DNA from: CAYOWK01 sp964407665
GTDB taxonomy: Bacteria > Pseudomonadota > Alphaproteobacteria > Caulobacterales > Hyphomonadaceae
DNA: 8,379 nt
Reading direction: 5' to 3'
Assembly (NCBI GenBank): GCA_964407665.1
Contig: CAYOWK010000086.1
Location: forward strand, 1 to 8,379
In this document: in pieces, positions 1 through 7,579 of the stretch
Layout: each line of letters starts with the position of its first letter
Numbering within the stretch: the stretch's first letter is position 1
Made by a program: the position numbers and the translations under genes
Notes under the pieces: model-generated
What the model was told of the DNA's origin: nothing
Databases searched by the model: none
Seen by the model: only the letters and a program-made list of their open reading frames with translations

Positions 1-600
1 CCCGGCATCTGGGCTGACCTCAACGCCGCCGGCATGGTCTCCGGCCACGCCTACGCCAAGGGCCTGCGCACCGTGAAGACCTGCGTCGGCTCCGACTGGT
101 GCCGCTTCGGCACGCAGGACTCGACTGGCCTCGGCGTCCGGCTGGAGCGCTTCCTGTGGGGCTCCTGGACGCCAGCCAAGGTGAAGCTCGCCGTCTCGGG
201 CTGCCCCCGCAACTGCGCCGAAGCCACCTGCAAGGACATCGGCGTGATCTGCGTGGATTCCGGCTACGAAATCCACTTCGCCGGCGCCGCTGGTCTCGAC
301 ATCAAGGGCACGGAGGTCCTCACCAAGGTCGCCACCGAGGACGAAGCGGTGGACGTCATATCCGCCCTGCTCCAGCTCTACCGCGAGGAAGGCTGGTATC
401 TCGAACGCATCTACAAATGGGCGAAGCGCGTCGGCTCCGACCATGCGAAGGCGCGTGTCGTCGTCGATCTCGACAGCCGCGCCCAGCTGGTCGAGCGCTT
501 CAATCGCTCGCAGGCTGACGCCCAGATCGACCCGTGGGAGGAGCGCGCCCAGGGCCGCGCGGACGCCCACGAATTCCGCATCCTCGAGCCGGCGGAGTGA
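1..600 (+). CDS. nirB: Assimilatory nitrite reductase [NAD(P)H] large subunit, C-terminal part (5' end outside window)
   Basis: This is the siroheme/[4Fe-4S] half of the cytoplasmic enzyme that reduces nitrite to ammonium with six electrons from NAD(P)H. It is open from the first base in frame 1, and 199 residues are visible; the family is usually about 800 residues or more, so the FAD/NAD-binding half and BFD domain lie upstream. The diagnostic cluster ligands are present: C28-x5-C34 (TCVGSDWCRFG) and C68-x3-C72 (SGCPRNC), numbered from base 1. This four-cysteine pattern holds the iron-sulfur cluster bridged to siroheme in nitrite and sulfite reductases. The tail (WYLERIYKW and the charged C-terminus) is typical of NirB/NasB. 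It is followed after 5 nt by nirD and then nasA, which makes an assimilatory role far more likely than sulfite reduction. In Paracoccus-style naming this would be nasB. Confidence 0.95.
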   Translation, partial: PGIWADLNAAGMVSGHAYAKGLRTVKTCVGSDWCRFGTQDSTGLGVRLERFLWGSWTPAKVKLAVSGCPRNCAEATCKDIGVICVDSGYEIHFAGAAGLDIKGTEVLTKVATEDEAVDVISALLQLYREEGWYLERIYKWAKRVGSDHAKARVVVDLDSRAQLVERFNRSQADAQIDPWEERAQGRADAHEFRILEPAE

Positions 601-605
601 CAGCC

Positions 606-938
606 ATGGACGGAACCACAATGGCCGCGCGCTGGATCGACATCGGAACCGTCGCCGACATCCCTGTGCGCGGCGCCCGCGTCGTCCGCATCGGCGCGCT
701 GGAGATCGGCGTCTTCCGCACCTCCTCGGGCGACATCTACGCCATCGACAACCGCTGTCCCCACAAGGGCGGCCCGCTGTCGGAAGGCATCGTCCACGAT
801 ACCGCCGTCACCTGCCCCCTACACAACTGGGTGCTCGACCTGCGCAGCGGCAAGGCGCGCGGCGCGGACGAAGGCTGCGTGCGCACCTATGACGTTGATA
901 TCGCCGACAGCCGCATTCGCCTCAAGGTCGCCGCCTGA
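606..938 (+). CDS. nirD: Nitrite reductase small subunit, Rieske [2Fe-2S] protein (NirD/NasG type)
   Basis: This is a small cytoplasmic Rieske-fold protein of 110 residues that partners NirB. A complete Rieske ligand set is visible: C51-P-H53 and C70-P-L-H73, spaced C-x-H-x16-C-x2-H. It should therefore bind a [2Fe-2S] cluster and carry electrons. The E. coli NirD type has lost these ligands, whereas the Paracoccus NasG type keeps them and links the nitrite reductase flavoprotein to the nitrate reductase. ATG 606 is chosen because GGAG at 594-597 lies 8 nt upstream. The longer frame from 534 would run inside nirB. A second ATG at 621 (MAARW) is possible and would remove five residues. The stop codon shares its last A with the nasA start (TGATG), which implies translational coupling. 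Confidence 0.93.
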   Translation: MDGTTMAARWIDIGTVADIPVRGARVVRIGALEIGVFRTSSGDIYAIDNRCPHKGGPLSEGIVHDTAVTCPLHNWVLDLRSGKARGADEGCVRTYDVDIADSRIRLKVAA

Positions 939-3607
939 TGCAGGCCGAGCAGGTCACGCGCACGGCCTGCCCCTATTGCGGCGTCGGCTGCGGCGTCCTC
1001 GCAACGCCCGCCCCGGACGGCCTGTCCGCCGCCATCGCCGGCGACCCCGACCACCCCGCCAACTTCGGCCGCCTCTGCTCCAAGGGCTCCGCACTCGGCG
1101 AGACGCTCACGCTCGACGAGCGCCTGCTCCACCCCGAGATCCACGACGCACGCGCCAGCTGGGACACAGCCCTCGATCTCGTGGCCCGCACCTTCCGCGA
1201 AACCATCGACCGTCACGGCCCCGACAGCGTCGCCTTCTACGGTTCCGGCCAGCTCCTGACCGAGGACTACTACGTCGCAAACAAGCTGATGAAGGGCTTC
1301 ATCGGCTCCGGCAACATGGACACCAACTCCCGCCTTTGCATGGCCTCCGCCGTCGCCGGCCACAAGCGCGCCTTCGGCTCCGACACCGTACCCGTCAACT
1401 ACGCCGATCTCGAACTGGCCGACCTCGTCGTGCTCGTCGGCTCCAACTTCGCCTGGTGTCATCCCGTCCTCCATCAGCGCCTGATGGCCGCCCGCCAGAC
1501 GCGCGGCACGCGGATCGTCGTAATCGACCCCCGCGCCACCTCCACCAGCGCCGACGCCGACCTCCACCTCGCCATCCGCCCCGGATCGGACGTCGCGCTA
1601 TTCAACGGTCTCCTCGCCTCGCTGGTCGCGAGCCCCGCCTTCGACGACGCCTTCATCCGCGCCCACACCTCCGGCATCGGCGAGGCGCTCGCCGCCGCCG
1701 GCCCGCACAACCTCATGGCCACAGCCTTGGAGACGGGCCTGCACCCCTCACAGCTGATGTCCTTCTTCCAGCTCTTCGAACAGACACCGCGCACGGTCAC
1801 CGTCTTCTCTCAGGGCGTGAACCAGTCGGCTAGCGGGACCGACAAGGTCAACGCCATCCTCAATACCCACCTCGTCACGGGCCGGATCGGGAAGCCCGGC
1901 TGCGGGCCGTTTTCCATTACCGGGCAGCCCAACGCGATGGGCGGGCGCGAGGTCGGCGGCCTCGCCAACCAGCTCGCCGCCCATATGGACTTCACGCCCG
2001 ACGCCATCGACCGCGTCCGCCGTTTCTGGAACGCGCCCGCCTCCGCAACACAGCCCGGCTTCAAGGCAGTGGACCTCTTCGAGGCCGTTGCCGACGGGCG
2101 CGTGAAGGCGCTGTGGATCATGGCCACAAACCCGGCCGTTTCGATGCCGGACGCCGACCGCGTCCGCGACGCCATCGCCGCCTGTCCCTTCGTGGTCGTC
2201 TCGGATGTCATCGCCACCGGCGACACCGTCCGCCTCGCCCACGTTCGCCTGCCCGCCACCGCCTGGGGCGAGAAGACCGGCACGGTCACCAACTCCGAGC
2301 GCCGCATCTCCCGCCAGCGTTCCTTCCTCAAGCCGCCCGGAGAGTGCCGCCACGACTGGGACATCCTCTCGGACGTGGCCCGCCGCATGGGCTATTCCGG
2401 CTTCGACTTCGCCTCACCCTCTGAAGTCTTCTCCGAACATGCCGCCCTCTCCGCCTTCGAGAACAACGGCGCCCGCGACTTCGACATCGGCGCATGGGCG
2501 GGCGCCAGCGAGACGGCCTACGAGGCCATGTCGCCCTTCCAGTGGCCCGCCCCTGCTGGTGACGCTCCCCGGCCGCCCCGCATGTTCGAGGACGGCCGCT
2601 TCTACACGCCGGATCAGCGCGCCCGCTTCATCGCCACGCACGCCCGCGCACCGGTCAACGCCCCCGATGACTGCCACGACCTTCGCCTCACCACCATGCG
2701 GGTGCGCGACCACTGGCACACCATGACGCGAACCGGGAAGACCGCGCGCCTCTCCCAGCACTATGCCGAACCCTTTATGGAGATCGCCCCACAGGACGCC
2801 GCCCGCCTCAGGATCGAGGCCGCATCCATCGTCGAGGTTTCCTCCCGCTGGGGCTCCGCCCGCCTGCGCGCGCTCGTCACGGATCGCGTCCGTCCTGGCG
2901 TCGTATCCGCCCCCATGCACTGGACAGGGCGCTTCAGCTCGCACGGCCGTATCGACGTCGTGGTGAACCCCGCAGCCGATCCCGTATCCGGCCAGCCCGA
3001 ACTCAAGCACACGCCCGTCGCAGTCCGCCCTGCGGGCATGACCGCCTATGCCTTCATGGTCAGCCGGCTCGAGCCCGCCGCCCTCGACAGCGACAGCTAC
3101 TGGGCCATAGCCCGCGCCCCTGCAGGCTGGCGCACCGAAGCCGCCAGCCAGACAAGCCCGGCGGACTTAGCCGCAAGTCTCTGCACCGCCCTGTCGCTCG
3201 ATCCAGACCGCGCCATCCATGTCCGCGACGTCTGCGCGGGCGTCGAGCGCATGGCCTGGTTCGACGAAACCGGCCTCATCGCCGCCCTCGTCACGGGCGC
3301 ATCGCCTGTCGAGGCCGACCGCGCCTGGTGGGCGGGTCTGCTGTCATCGCCCCTGCCGCAGGACAGCCTCCGCCGCACCGCGCTCGCCGGCCGCCCGCCG
3401 ACAGGCGAGAACGCCGGCCCGCTCGTTTGCGCCTGCAAGGGCGTCGGCGTGTCCGCCATCGAGAAGTCCATTCGAGCTGGCGCCTGCGATGTCGTCGCCG
3501 TCGGCCGCGCCACCGGCGCCGGCGTCACCTGCGGCTCGTGCAAGCCGGAAGTCGCCCGCATCCTCGAACGCCTCCTGTCCACCTCAGACCTCAAGGCCGC
3601 CGAATGA
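938..3607 (+). CDS. nasA: Assimilatory nitrate reductase catalytic subunit with C-terminal [2Fe-2S] BFD-like domain
   Basis: This 889-residue cytoplasmic molybdoenzyme reduces nitrate to nitrite. Residues 11-47 hold the [4Fe-4S] ligands C11-x2-C14-x3-C18-x28-C47 (CPYCGVGC ... CSKG). C134 in NSRLCM is the expected molybdenum-ligating cysteine of Nap/Nas-type reductases. The central part is the molybdopterin oxidoreductase domain. About 575-700 is the C-terminal dinucleotide-binding domain, and about 700-825 is the variable stretch typical of NasA/NasC. Residues 826-885 form a BFD-like domain with C831-A-C833 and C865-G-S-C868, which should hold an extra [2Fe-2S] centre for electron entry. There is no Tat signal, in keeping with an assimilatory rather than periplasmic enzyme. 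AAGG at 924-927 supports ATG 938. No separate electron-transfer subunit gene follows, so electrons may come through NirD/NirB, as proposed for NasB-NasG-NasC of Paracoccus (inference). Confidence 0.96.
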   Translation: MQAEQVTRTACPYCGVGCGVLATPAPDGLSAAIAGDPDHPANFGRLCSKGSALGETLTLDERLLHPEIHDARASWDTALDLVARTFRETIDRHGPDSVAFYGSGQLLTEDYYVANKLMKGFIGSGNMDTNSRLCMASAVAGHKRAFGSDTVPVNYADLELADLVVLVGSNFAWCHPVLHQRLMAARQTRGTRIVVIDPRATSTSADADLHLAIRPGSDVALFNGLLASLVASPAFDDAFIRAHTSGIGEALAAAGPHNLMATALETGLHPSQLMSFFQLFEQTPRTVTVFSQGVNQSASGTDKVNAILNTHLVTGRIGKPGCGPFSITGQPNAMGGREVGGLANQLAAHMDFTPDAIDRVRRFWNAPASATQPGFKAVDLFEAVADGRVKALWIMATNPAVSMPDADRVRDAIAACPFVVVSDVIATGDTVRLAHVRLPATAWGEKTGTVTNSERRISRQRSFLKPPGECRHDWDILSDVARRMGYSGFDFASPSEVFSEHAALSAFENNGARDFDIGAWAGASETAYEAMSPFQWPAPAGDAPRPPRMFEDGRFYTPDQRARFIATHARAPVNAPDDCHDLRLTTMRVRDHWHTMTRTGKTARLSQHYAEPFMEIAPQDAARLRIEAASIVEVSSRWGSARLRALVTDRVRPGVVSAPMHWTGRFSSHGRIDVVVNPAADPVSGQPELKHTPVAVRPAGMTAYAFMVSRLEPAALDSDSYWAIARAPAGWRTEAASQTSPADLAASLCTALSLDPDRAIHVRDVCAGVERMAWFDETGLIAALVTGASPVEADRAWWAGLLSSPLPQDSLRRTALAGRPPTGENAGPLVCACKGVGVSAIEKSIRAGACDVVAVGRATGAGVTCGSCKPEVARILERLLSTSDLKAAE

Positions 3608-4365
3608 ACGCCGCTCCCGGACGCCTGATCCTCATCGGTTGCGGCCCCGGCGCCGCCGACCTCCTCACCCTGCGCGCCATCCGACGCATCGCCGAGGCCG
3701 ACGTCATCCTGCGCGACCGGCTAGTGGACGAAGACGTTCTCGCCTTCGCGTCTCCTGCCGCAACCGTCGCCTATGTCGGCAAGGCGCCGGGCGACGGCGG
3801 CGTCCAGCAGGCCACCATCGACGCCACGATCCGCGCCGCGCTGCTCGAAGGAAAGACCGTGGCCCGACTCAAGTCCGGCGACCCGATGGTGTTTGGCCGC
3901 GCCAGCGAGGAGATCGCGGCGGCTGTGTCTGCGGGCGCGAAAGTTGAGATCGTACCAGGCGTCACCTCCGCCCTCGCCGCCGCCGCCGACGCAGCCATCG
4001 CCGTTACCGAACGCGCGGAGATCCAGACCTTCGCCGTCGTCACCGCTCGCGCGGCGGACGCCGACGCGACGCCCGATTGGGTCTCGCGGATGCGGCCCGG
4101 CGTCTGCCTCGCCTTCTACATGGGCGTTCGCGAAGCCTGGAAGATCCAGTCGACCCTGATGGCCGCAGGCGTTCCCGCCGACGCCCCCGCCGACTGGGTC
4201 GAGAACGCCGGCCGCCCCGACGTGCGCACGGTCCCAACCTCGCTCGGACGCCTCTCGCTGGACGCACGCCAGAATCGCATCGCCAATCCGGCGATCCTCT
4301 TTGTCCGCTACCCCCTATCGCTCTCAAGCCGCGCCGGCGAGATCCCTGCCGCCGTCAACCGCTGA
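3604..4365 (+). CDS. cobA: Uroporphyrinogen-III C-methyltransferase-like protein (SUMT, CobA/CysG-C type)
   Basis: This is a 253-residue SAM-dependent tetrapyrrole methyltransferase. SUMT converts uroporphyrinogen III to precorrin-2, the branch point for siroheme and B12; here the siroheme would serve NirB. Visible family motifs are the N-terminal glycine-rich GCGPGAADLLT (12-22), DRLV in the place of the usual YDxLV, RLKSGDPMVFGR (88-99) with SEE just after, and VPGVTSA. ATG 3604 overlaps the nasA stop (ATGA) and has AAGG at 3593-3596, 7 nt upstream. A start at 3328 would lie deep inside nasA and is rejected. The sequence diverges from textbook SUMT: GDP is followed by M, FGR by A rather than GG, and the usual GIPLTHR segment reads AIAVTER. 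The fold is clear, but the exact reaction is partly inferred from the operon. No oxidase/ferrochelatase (CysG-N) domain is fused. Confidence 0.88.
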   Translation: MNAAPGRLILIGCGPGAADLLTLRAIRRIAEADVILRDRLVDEDVLAFASPAATVAYVGKAPGDGGVQQATIDATIRAALLEGKTVARLKSGDPMVFGRASEEIAAAVSAGAKVEIVPGVTSALAAAADAAIAVTERAEIQTFAVVTARAADADATPDWVSRMRPGVCLAFYMGVREAWKIQSTLMAAGVPADAPADWVENAGRPDVRTVPTSLGRLSLDARQNRIANPAILFVRYPLSLSSRAGEIPAAVNR

Positions 4366-5590
4366 AGGCTCCGGCGGGCGCCTTGCGCATGGAGTGAATG
4401 CCGAACGCTTCCGCGCTCGCAGCGGCTTCGCCGATCTGGAACGTCTTGCCGTCCAGCAGACAGTCGGCGCCCATCGCAATCGGCGCGCTGGCCTCGCCGA
4501 GCATCCACGGCGCATCGTGTGCGCCTTCCGTCTTGAAATCGACCGTCGGCGCCGCAACGCCCACCGCTGCCGCCGCCGTCCGGTAAGGCGCCGGATCGAA
4601 GGCCGCTTCCGCGATGGCGGCGATGTCCGCAGTGTCCGGCGCCTGCCCCCACCGGATCATCTGCGCGGCGATCCAGGCGGCGTGCGAGCGCCACGGGAAG
4701 TTGGCGGCATGCCGGTGAAAGACGTTGAAATCCGGCGCGCTGGTCAGCGCACAGGCCAGACGTCCTGCGGGCAAACCCACGAAATCCTCGCCAGCCGCGA
4801 TCTCAGCAGCCTCCTGTCGGTTCTCCGGCCGATCGACCCATGCAGATGCACGCAGCATCGCGCGGATCAGCGCCCTATGTGTGGCAGGATTGGCCTCGGC
4901 CCACTCGCGCCGCACGCCAAGAACCTTCTCCGGCCCGTTTGACCAGATCTCGGATGACGTAACCAGAACGCGCCCGATCCCCGCATGGACCGCCTCACTG
5001 TTCCACGGCTCGCCTACGCAATAGCCGTCGACGGCGCCCGATAGCAGCGCATCGACCATCCGGCTGGGCGGCACGACAGCGATACGGACATCCATGTCTG
5101 GCTGCACGCCGCCCGCCGCCAGCCAGTATCTCAGCTCGTAATTGTGCATCGAGAACGGGTAGACGATAGCGAACGTCAACATGTCTCCGCCCGCGCGGCG
5201 CCTGGCCTCGACCACAGCCTTGAGCTGGCGCGCGAACCGCACAGGCCCCGATTCACCTTCTCTCGCGAAGCCCTCCATCTCCTCGAACAACGGATTGCTC
5301 ACAGTGATGGCGTTGCCGTTGAGGTTGATCGCGAACGACGTCCGCAGCTGGTTCGGGAACGGCCCGAGACCCGCCGCCGACGCCACCACCATCGGCGACA
5401 AAAGATGCGCCGCATCAATCTCGCCATAGGCCAGCTGGTCGCGCACCGCCGCCCACGACTCATGCCTCGTCAGCGTGACGTCCAGCCCCTCCGCCTCGAA
5501 CTCGCCACGCACCTTCGCGGCGGCGATCGTCACGCAATCAACGAGCCGGACGAATCCGATGCGAACCCGCAACTGTTCCAGCGTTTGCAT
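4355..5590 (-). CDS. nasS: Nitrate/nitrite sensor NasS (cytoplasmic NrtA/CmpA-like binding protein)
   Basis: This 411-residue protein belongs to the NrtA/CmpA/NasF substrate-binding family. Family blocks are IGFVRLVDC (11-19), ESWAAVRDQLAYGEIDAAHLL (44-64), YPFSMHNYELRYWLAAGG (144-161), YCVGEPWN (190-197), and the NFPWRSHAAWIAAQMIRWGQ region (297-316) that is distinctive for the nitrate/bicarbonate branch. It starts directly in the mature fold with no Sec, Tat or lipoprotein signal, so it should be cytoplasmic. That, plus nasT 13 nt upstream in the same operon, identifies it as the sensor NasS rather than a transporter component. In studied systems NasS sequesters NasT without nitrate/nitrite and releases it when the ligand binds. 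The start at 5590 has only a weak ribosome site (AGCAGG). Its last codons overlap the end of the convergent cobA by 11 bp. No permease or ATPase genes accompany it here. Confidence 0.9.
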   Translation of the reverse strand: MQTLEQLRVRIGFVRLVDCVTIAAAKVRGEFEAEGLDVTLTRHESWAAVRDQLAYGEIDAAHLLSPMVVASAAGLGPFPNQLRTSFAINLNGNAITVSNPLFEEMEGFAREGESGPVRFARQLKAVVEARRRAGGDMLTFAIVYPFSMHNYELRYWLAAGGVQPDMDVRIAVVPPSRMVDALLSGAVDGYCVGEPWNSEAVHAGIGRVLVTSSEIWSNGPEKVLGVRREWAEANPATHRALIRAMLRASAWVDRPENRQEAAEIAAGEDFVGLPAGRLACALTSAPDFNVFHRHAANFPWRSHAAWIAAQMIRWGQAPDTADIAAIAEAAFDPAPYRTAAAAVGVAAPTVDFKTEGAHDAPWMLGEASAPIAMGADCLLDGKTFQIGEAAASAEAFGIHSMRKAPAGAFSG

Positions 5591-5603
5591 CCGCCTGCTC
5601 GCT

Positions 5604-6290
5604 CTATTCGCCCAGCAACGCCATGACCGAGATGATGTTCTCGGCGACGTCCTTCAGCGGCTTGCCCTGCTTCATCGCCATCGAACGCATCGCCTCATAG
5701 GCAGCGTTTTCCGACATGCCGCGCTTCTCCATCAGCATGCCTTTGGCCTTCTCGATCACCTTGCGGGCCGCGAGGTCCGCCTTGGACTTGATCAGTTCCT
5801 TCTGGAGCCCGTCCACCAGCTTGAAGCGCTCGATGGCGATGTCGATCACGGGTTGCACGCGCTGCGGCGACAGCCCATCGACGATGTACGCACTGACGCC
5901 GGCCCGCACGGCTTCCTTGGCCAGCTCCCCGTCGCCGTCCTCGACGAACATAACGATCGGCTTGGGGTTATGCCTCGCCACGGTCCGCAGGCTCTCGATA
6001 GTGTCCCGGTCCGGGCTCTCGCAGTCGATGATGATCACGTCCGGCTGCAGCTCCTCGATCATGCGCAGGAGATCGGGCCCGCCGGCGCTGGCGGCCTGCT
6101 TGACGACCGAATTGGTCGCCAGCCCCATCTCGACCAGACGCGCCCGTTCGGGATCGCTGTCGATGAGCAGCACGACTAGCGGCGGCCCGGATGGACCGCC
6201 GCCGCGAGGCTTGCCGTCAGGCGTATCAGAAGGCGTACTCAATCCAGGCCCATGCCTTGTCTGTGTCGGTGGCGAACCCGTCCGCGTCAT
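5604..6290 (-). CDS. nasT: ANTAR-domain response regulator / transcription antiterminator NasT
   Basis: This is an RNA-binding antiterminator that, when free of NasS, allows transcription through leader terminators of nitrate assimilation genes. As drawn it is 228 residues. Residues 38-155 are a receiver-like domain: VVLLIDSDPERA carries acidic D44 and D46, and D89 in VIIIDCESPDRD sits at the phosphoacceptor position. The usual switch Thr/Ser and Lys are not seen (MFVED, AYIVDGL), as is common in NasT, which is controlled by protein binding. About 160-226 is an ANTAR helical bundle (RKVIEKAKGMLMEKRGMSENAAYEAMRSMA). The start is uncertain. ATG 6290 overlaps the porin gene by 65 nt and adds about 37 proline/glycine-rich residues with no clear ribosome site. 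TTG 6242 would give 212 residues and a 17-nt overlap, nearer the usual family length of about 190-200. Confidence 0.92.
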   Translation of the reverse strand: MTRTGSPPTQTRHGPGLSTPSDTPDGKPRGGGPSGPPLVVLLIDSDPERARLVEMGLATNSVVKQAASAGGPDLLRMIEELQPDVIIIDCESPDRDTIESLRTVARHNPKPIVMFVEDGDGELAKEAVRAGVSAYIVDGLSPQRVQPVIDIAIERFKLVDGLQKELIKSKADLAARKVIEKAKGMLMEKRGMSENAAYEAMRSMAMKQGKPLKDVAENIISVMALLGE

Positions 6291-7476
6291 AACTCGCGTA
6301 CTTCAGTCCAAGCTTGAAATTGGCGACCGAAGCTGTCGCCTGCAGATCAAGTTCGGATCCATAGCTTGCAGACAGGGTTTCAGCTCCGAAATCGTGATAC
6401 ACGGCGAGCAGCCTGATGCCCTTGACCGGTCCGGCGTCGCCGACGGTGTACCCGATCGATGCATACAAATCCTCCACTCCGCCGTTCGGAGTGACCAGAA
6501 ACTTGTCAGCCCAGCCCTGAAAGGCGTGAAGCGTCGCAAGCGGCGTCTGAAATCCCCGCGCGGTATCGCCGCCCAGCACTTCATAGCCAAGCCCGGCCGA
6601 CACCGGCCCCTGTGAATATCCCGCTGACACCAGATAATAGTCCGCGCCATAGTCCAGATTGCTCGACCCGAAATCCCCCTGCGTCGCCCAGGACAGGGCG
6701 TAATCGATCGTACCGCCGCCGACCTTGCGATTGCCCGCAAACCTTGCGCCGTAGGTCTCCGACGCATTCACGCCGCCAGCCTGATCCGCATCGACCAGAT
6801 AGGCAAAGCCCGTGAGCTTTCCGAGCGGCGTCGGGTGGCTGACGTTTACGAGATAGGTATCCCCGGTGAACCGGCCCTGCGCCGACTCCTCGCCGAACAC
6901 ACGGTTCACCTGGCTCACATAGGCCGCATCGATCACCAGCTTGCCGAGCGCCGTATTCGTGACGCGGACGGCGTCGAAGGTCTGTTCGTTCTGGCGCCAG
7001 CCGACATTTCCCACGAAGCGCGCATCGTCCATCACGATACGCTGGCGGCCGATGGTGACCTTGGTCTTCGGAATGACGCCCGTGGTCAGCTGCAGGCGGT
7101 TGAGCTCCGCCGTCGAGGGATCAGGCACGACGGGATACGCGGTCTTCCCGTTGGTCGTCGAATTGAAGTCGCCGGAGAGATCCTCGACCAGATCGAAATC
7201 CAGCAGGAACGACGTCTTGTTCCAGACGCCGGTCTCGAAGCCTGCGCGGAGACGCCAGGTCAGCGCATCGGCGTCCTGCGCCAGACCGGCCTGCTCCACC
7301 CCCTCGAAGCGCACGCGCAGATCGAGCAGCGGCTTCGAGGCAGCAATCGCTTCGGAGATCGTGGCGGCATTCTTCGCGGACGCGGCGGGCGTCTGGGCAT
7401 GGGCGACAGGTACGGCGGCGATGGCGGCGGGCAGCAGCGCCGCGCCGAACAGGAAAGACGTCTTGAATCTGGACAT
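6226..7476 (-). CDS. Outer-membrane beta-barrel porin, alginate-export family
   Basis: This is a 416-residue exported protein that is likely a beta-barrel channel in the outer membrane. Residues 1-27 form a Sec signal peptide: MSRFK, a hydrophobic stretch, then AHA before Q28 as the cleavage site. The remainder alternates short beta-strands rich in Tyr, Gly, Asp and aromatic girdle residues, such as LTWRLRAGFETGVW, TIGRQRIVMDD and YLVSAGYSQG, and ends in Phe (WIEYAF), the typical outer-membrane assembly signal. The strand pattern and the GRQRI/DDARF region match the alginate_export family as I remember it. ATG 7476 is preferred over the in-frame ATG 7545 because GAGGAA at 7483-7488 lies 6 nt upstream and the signal peptide then begins properly. 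It is first in an operon with nasT and nasS, so a role in passing nitrate or nitrite across the outer membrane is a reasonable inference; alginate as substrate is not supported. Confidence 0.85.
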   Translation of the reverse strand: MSRFKTSFLFGAALLPAAIAAVPVAHAQTPAASAKNAATISEAIAASKPLLDLRVRFEGVEQAGLAQDADALTWRLRAGFETGVWNKTSFLLDFDLVEDLSGDFNSTTNGKTAYPVVPDPSTAELNRLQLTTGVIPKTKVTIGRQRIVMDDARFVGNVGWRQNEQTFDAVRVTNTALGKLVIDAAYVSQVNRVFGEESAQGRFTGDTYLVNVSHPTPLGKLTGFAYLVDADQAGGVNASETYGARFAGNRKVGGGTIDYALSWATQGDFGSSNLDYGADYYLVSAGYSQGPVSAGLGYEVLGGDTARGFQTPLATLHAFQGWADKFLVTPNGGVEDLYASIGYTVGDAGPVKGIRLLAVYHDFGAETLSASYGSELDLQATASVANFKLGLKYASYDADGFATDTDKAWAWIEYAF

Positions 7477-7579
7477 GGCGGGTTCCTCGCGCGCGAACGC
7501 GCCTTCGGCGTTCCGCGTTTTGATGCTGAAAGGGATGAGGTGCATCGCCGCGTCAGCGGCAGTGGCAGCACGGCCAGTC

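Noticed and set aside
887..1567. - strand open frame of 226 codons over the nasA 5' region
   Set aside because: It is antisense to conserved nasA motifs, and its Gly/Val/Ala-rich product is typical of a shadow frame.
3328..3603. Upstream extension of the methyltransferase frame to ATG 3328
   Set aside because: It overlaps the conserved BFD-like domain of nasA by 280 bp and encodes an Arg-rich sequence unlike the family; ATG 3604 has a ribosome site and the common ATGA overlap.
4365..4384. AAGGC ... GCCTT stem just after the cobA stop as a terminator
   Set aside because: Only 5 bp with a 10-nt loop, no T tract, and it lies within nasS coding sequence.
7477..7545. Porin start at ATG 7545
   Set aside because: It would put 23 residues before the signal peptide, while ATG 7476 has GAGGAA 6 nt upstream and a normal signal peptide.
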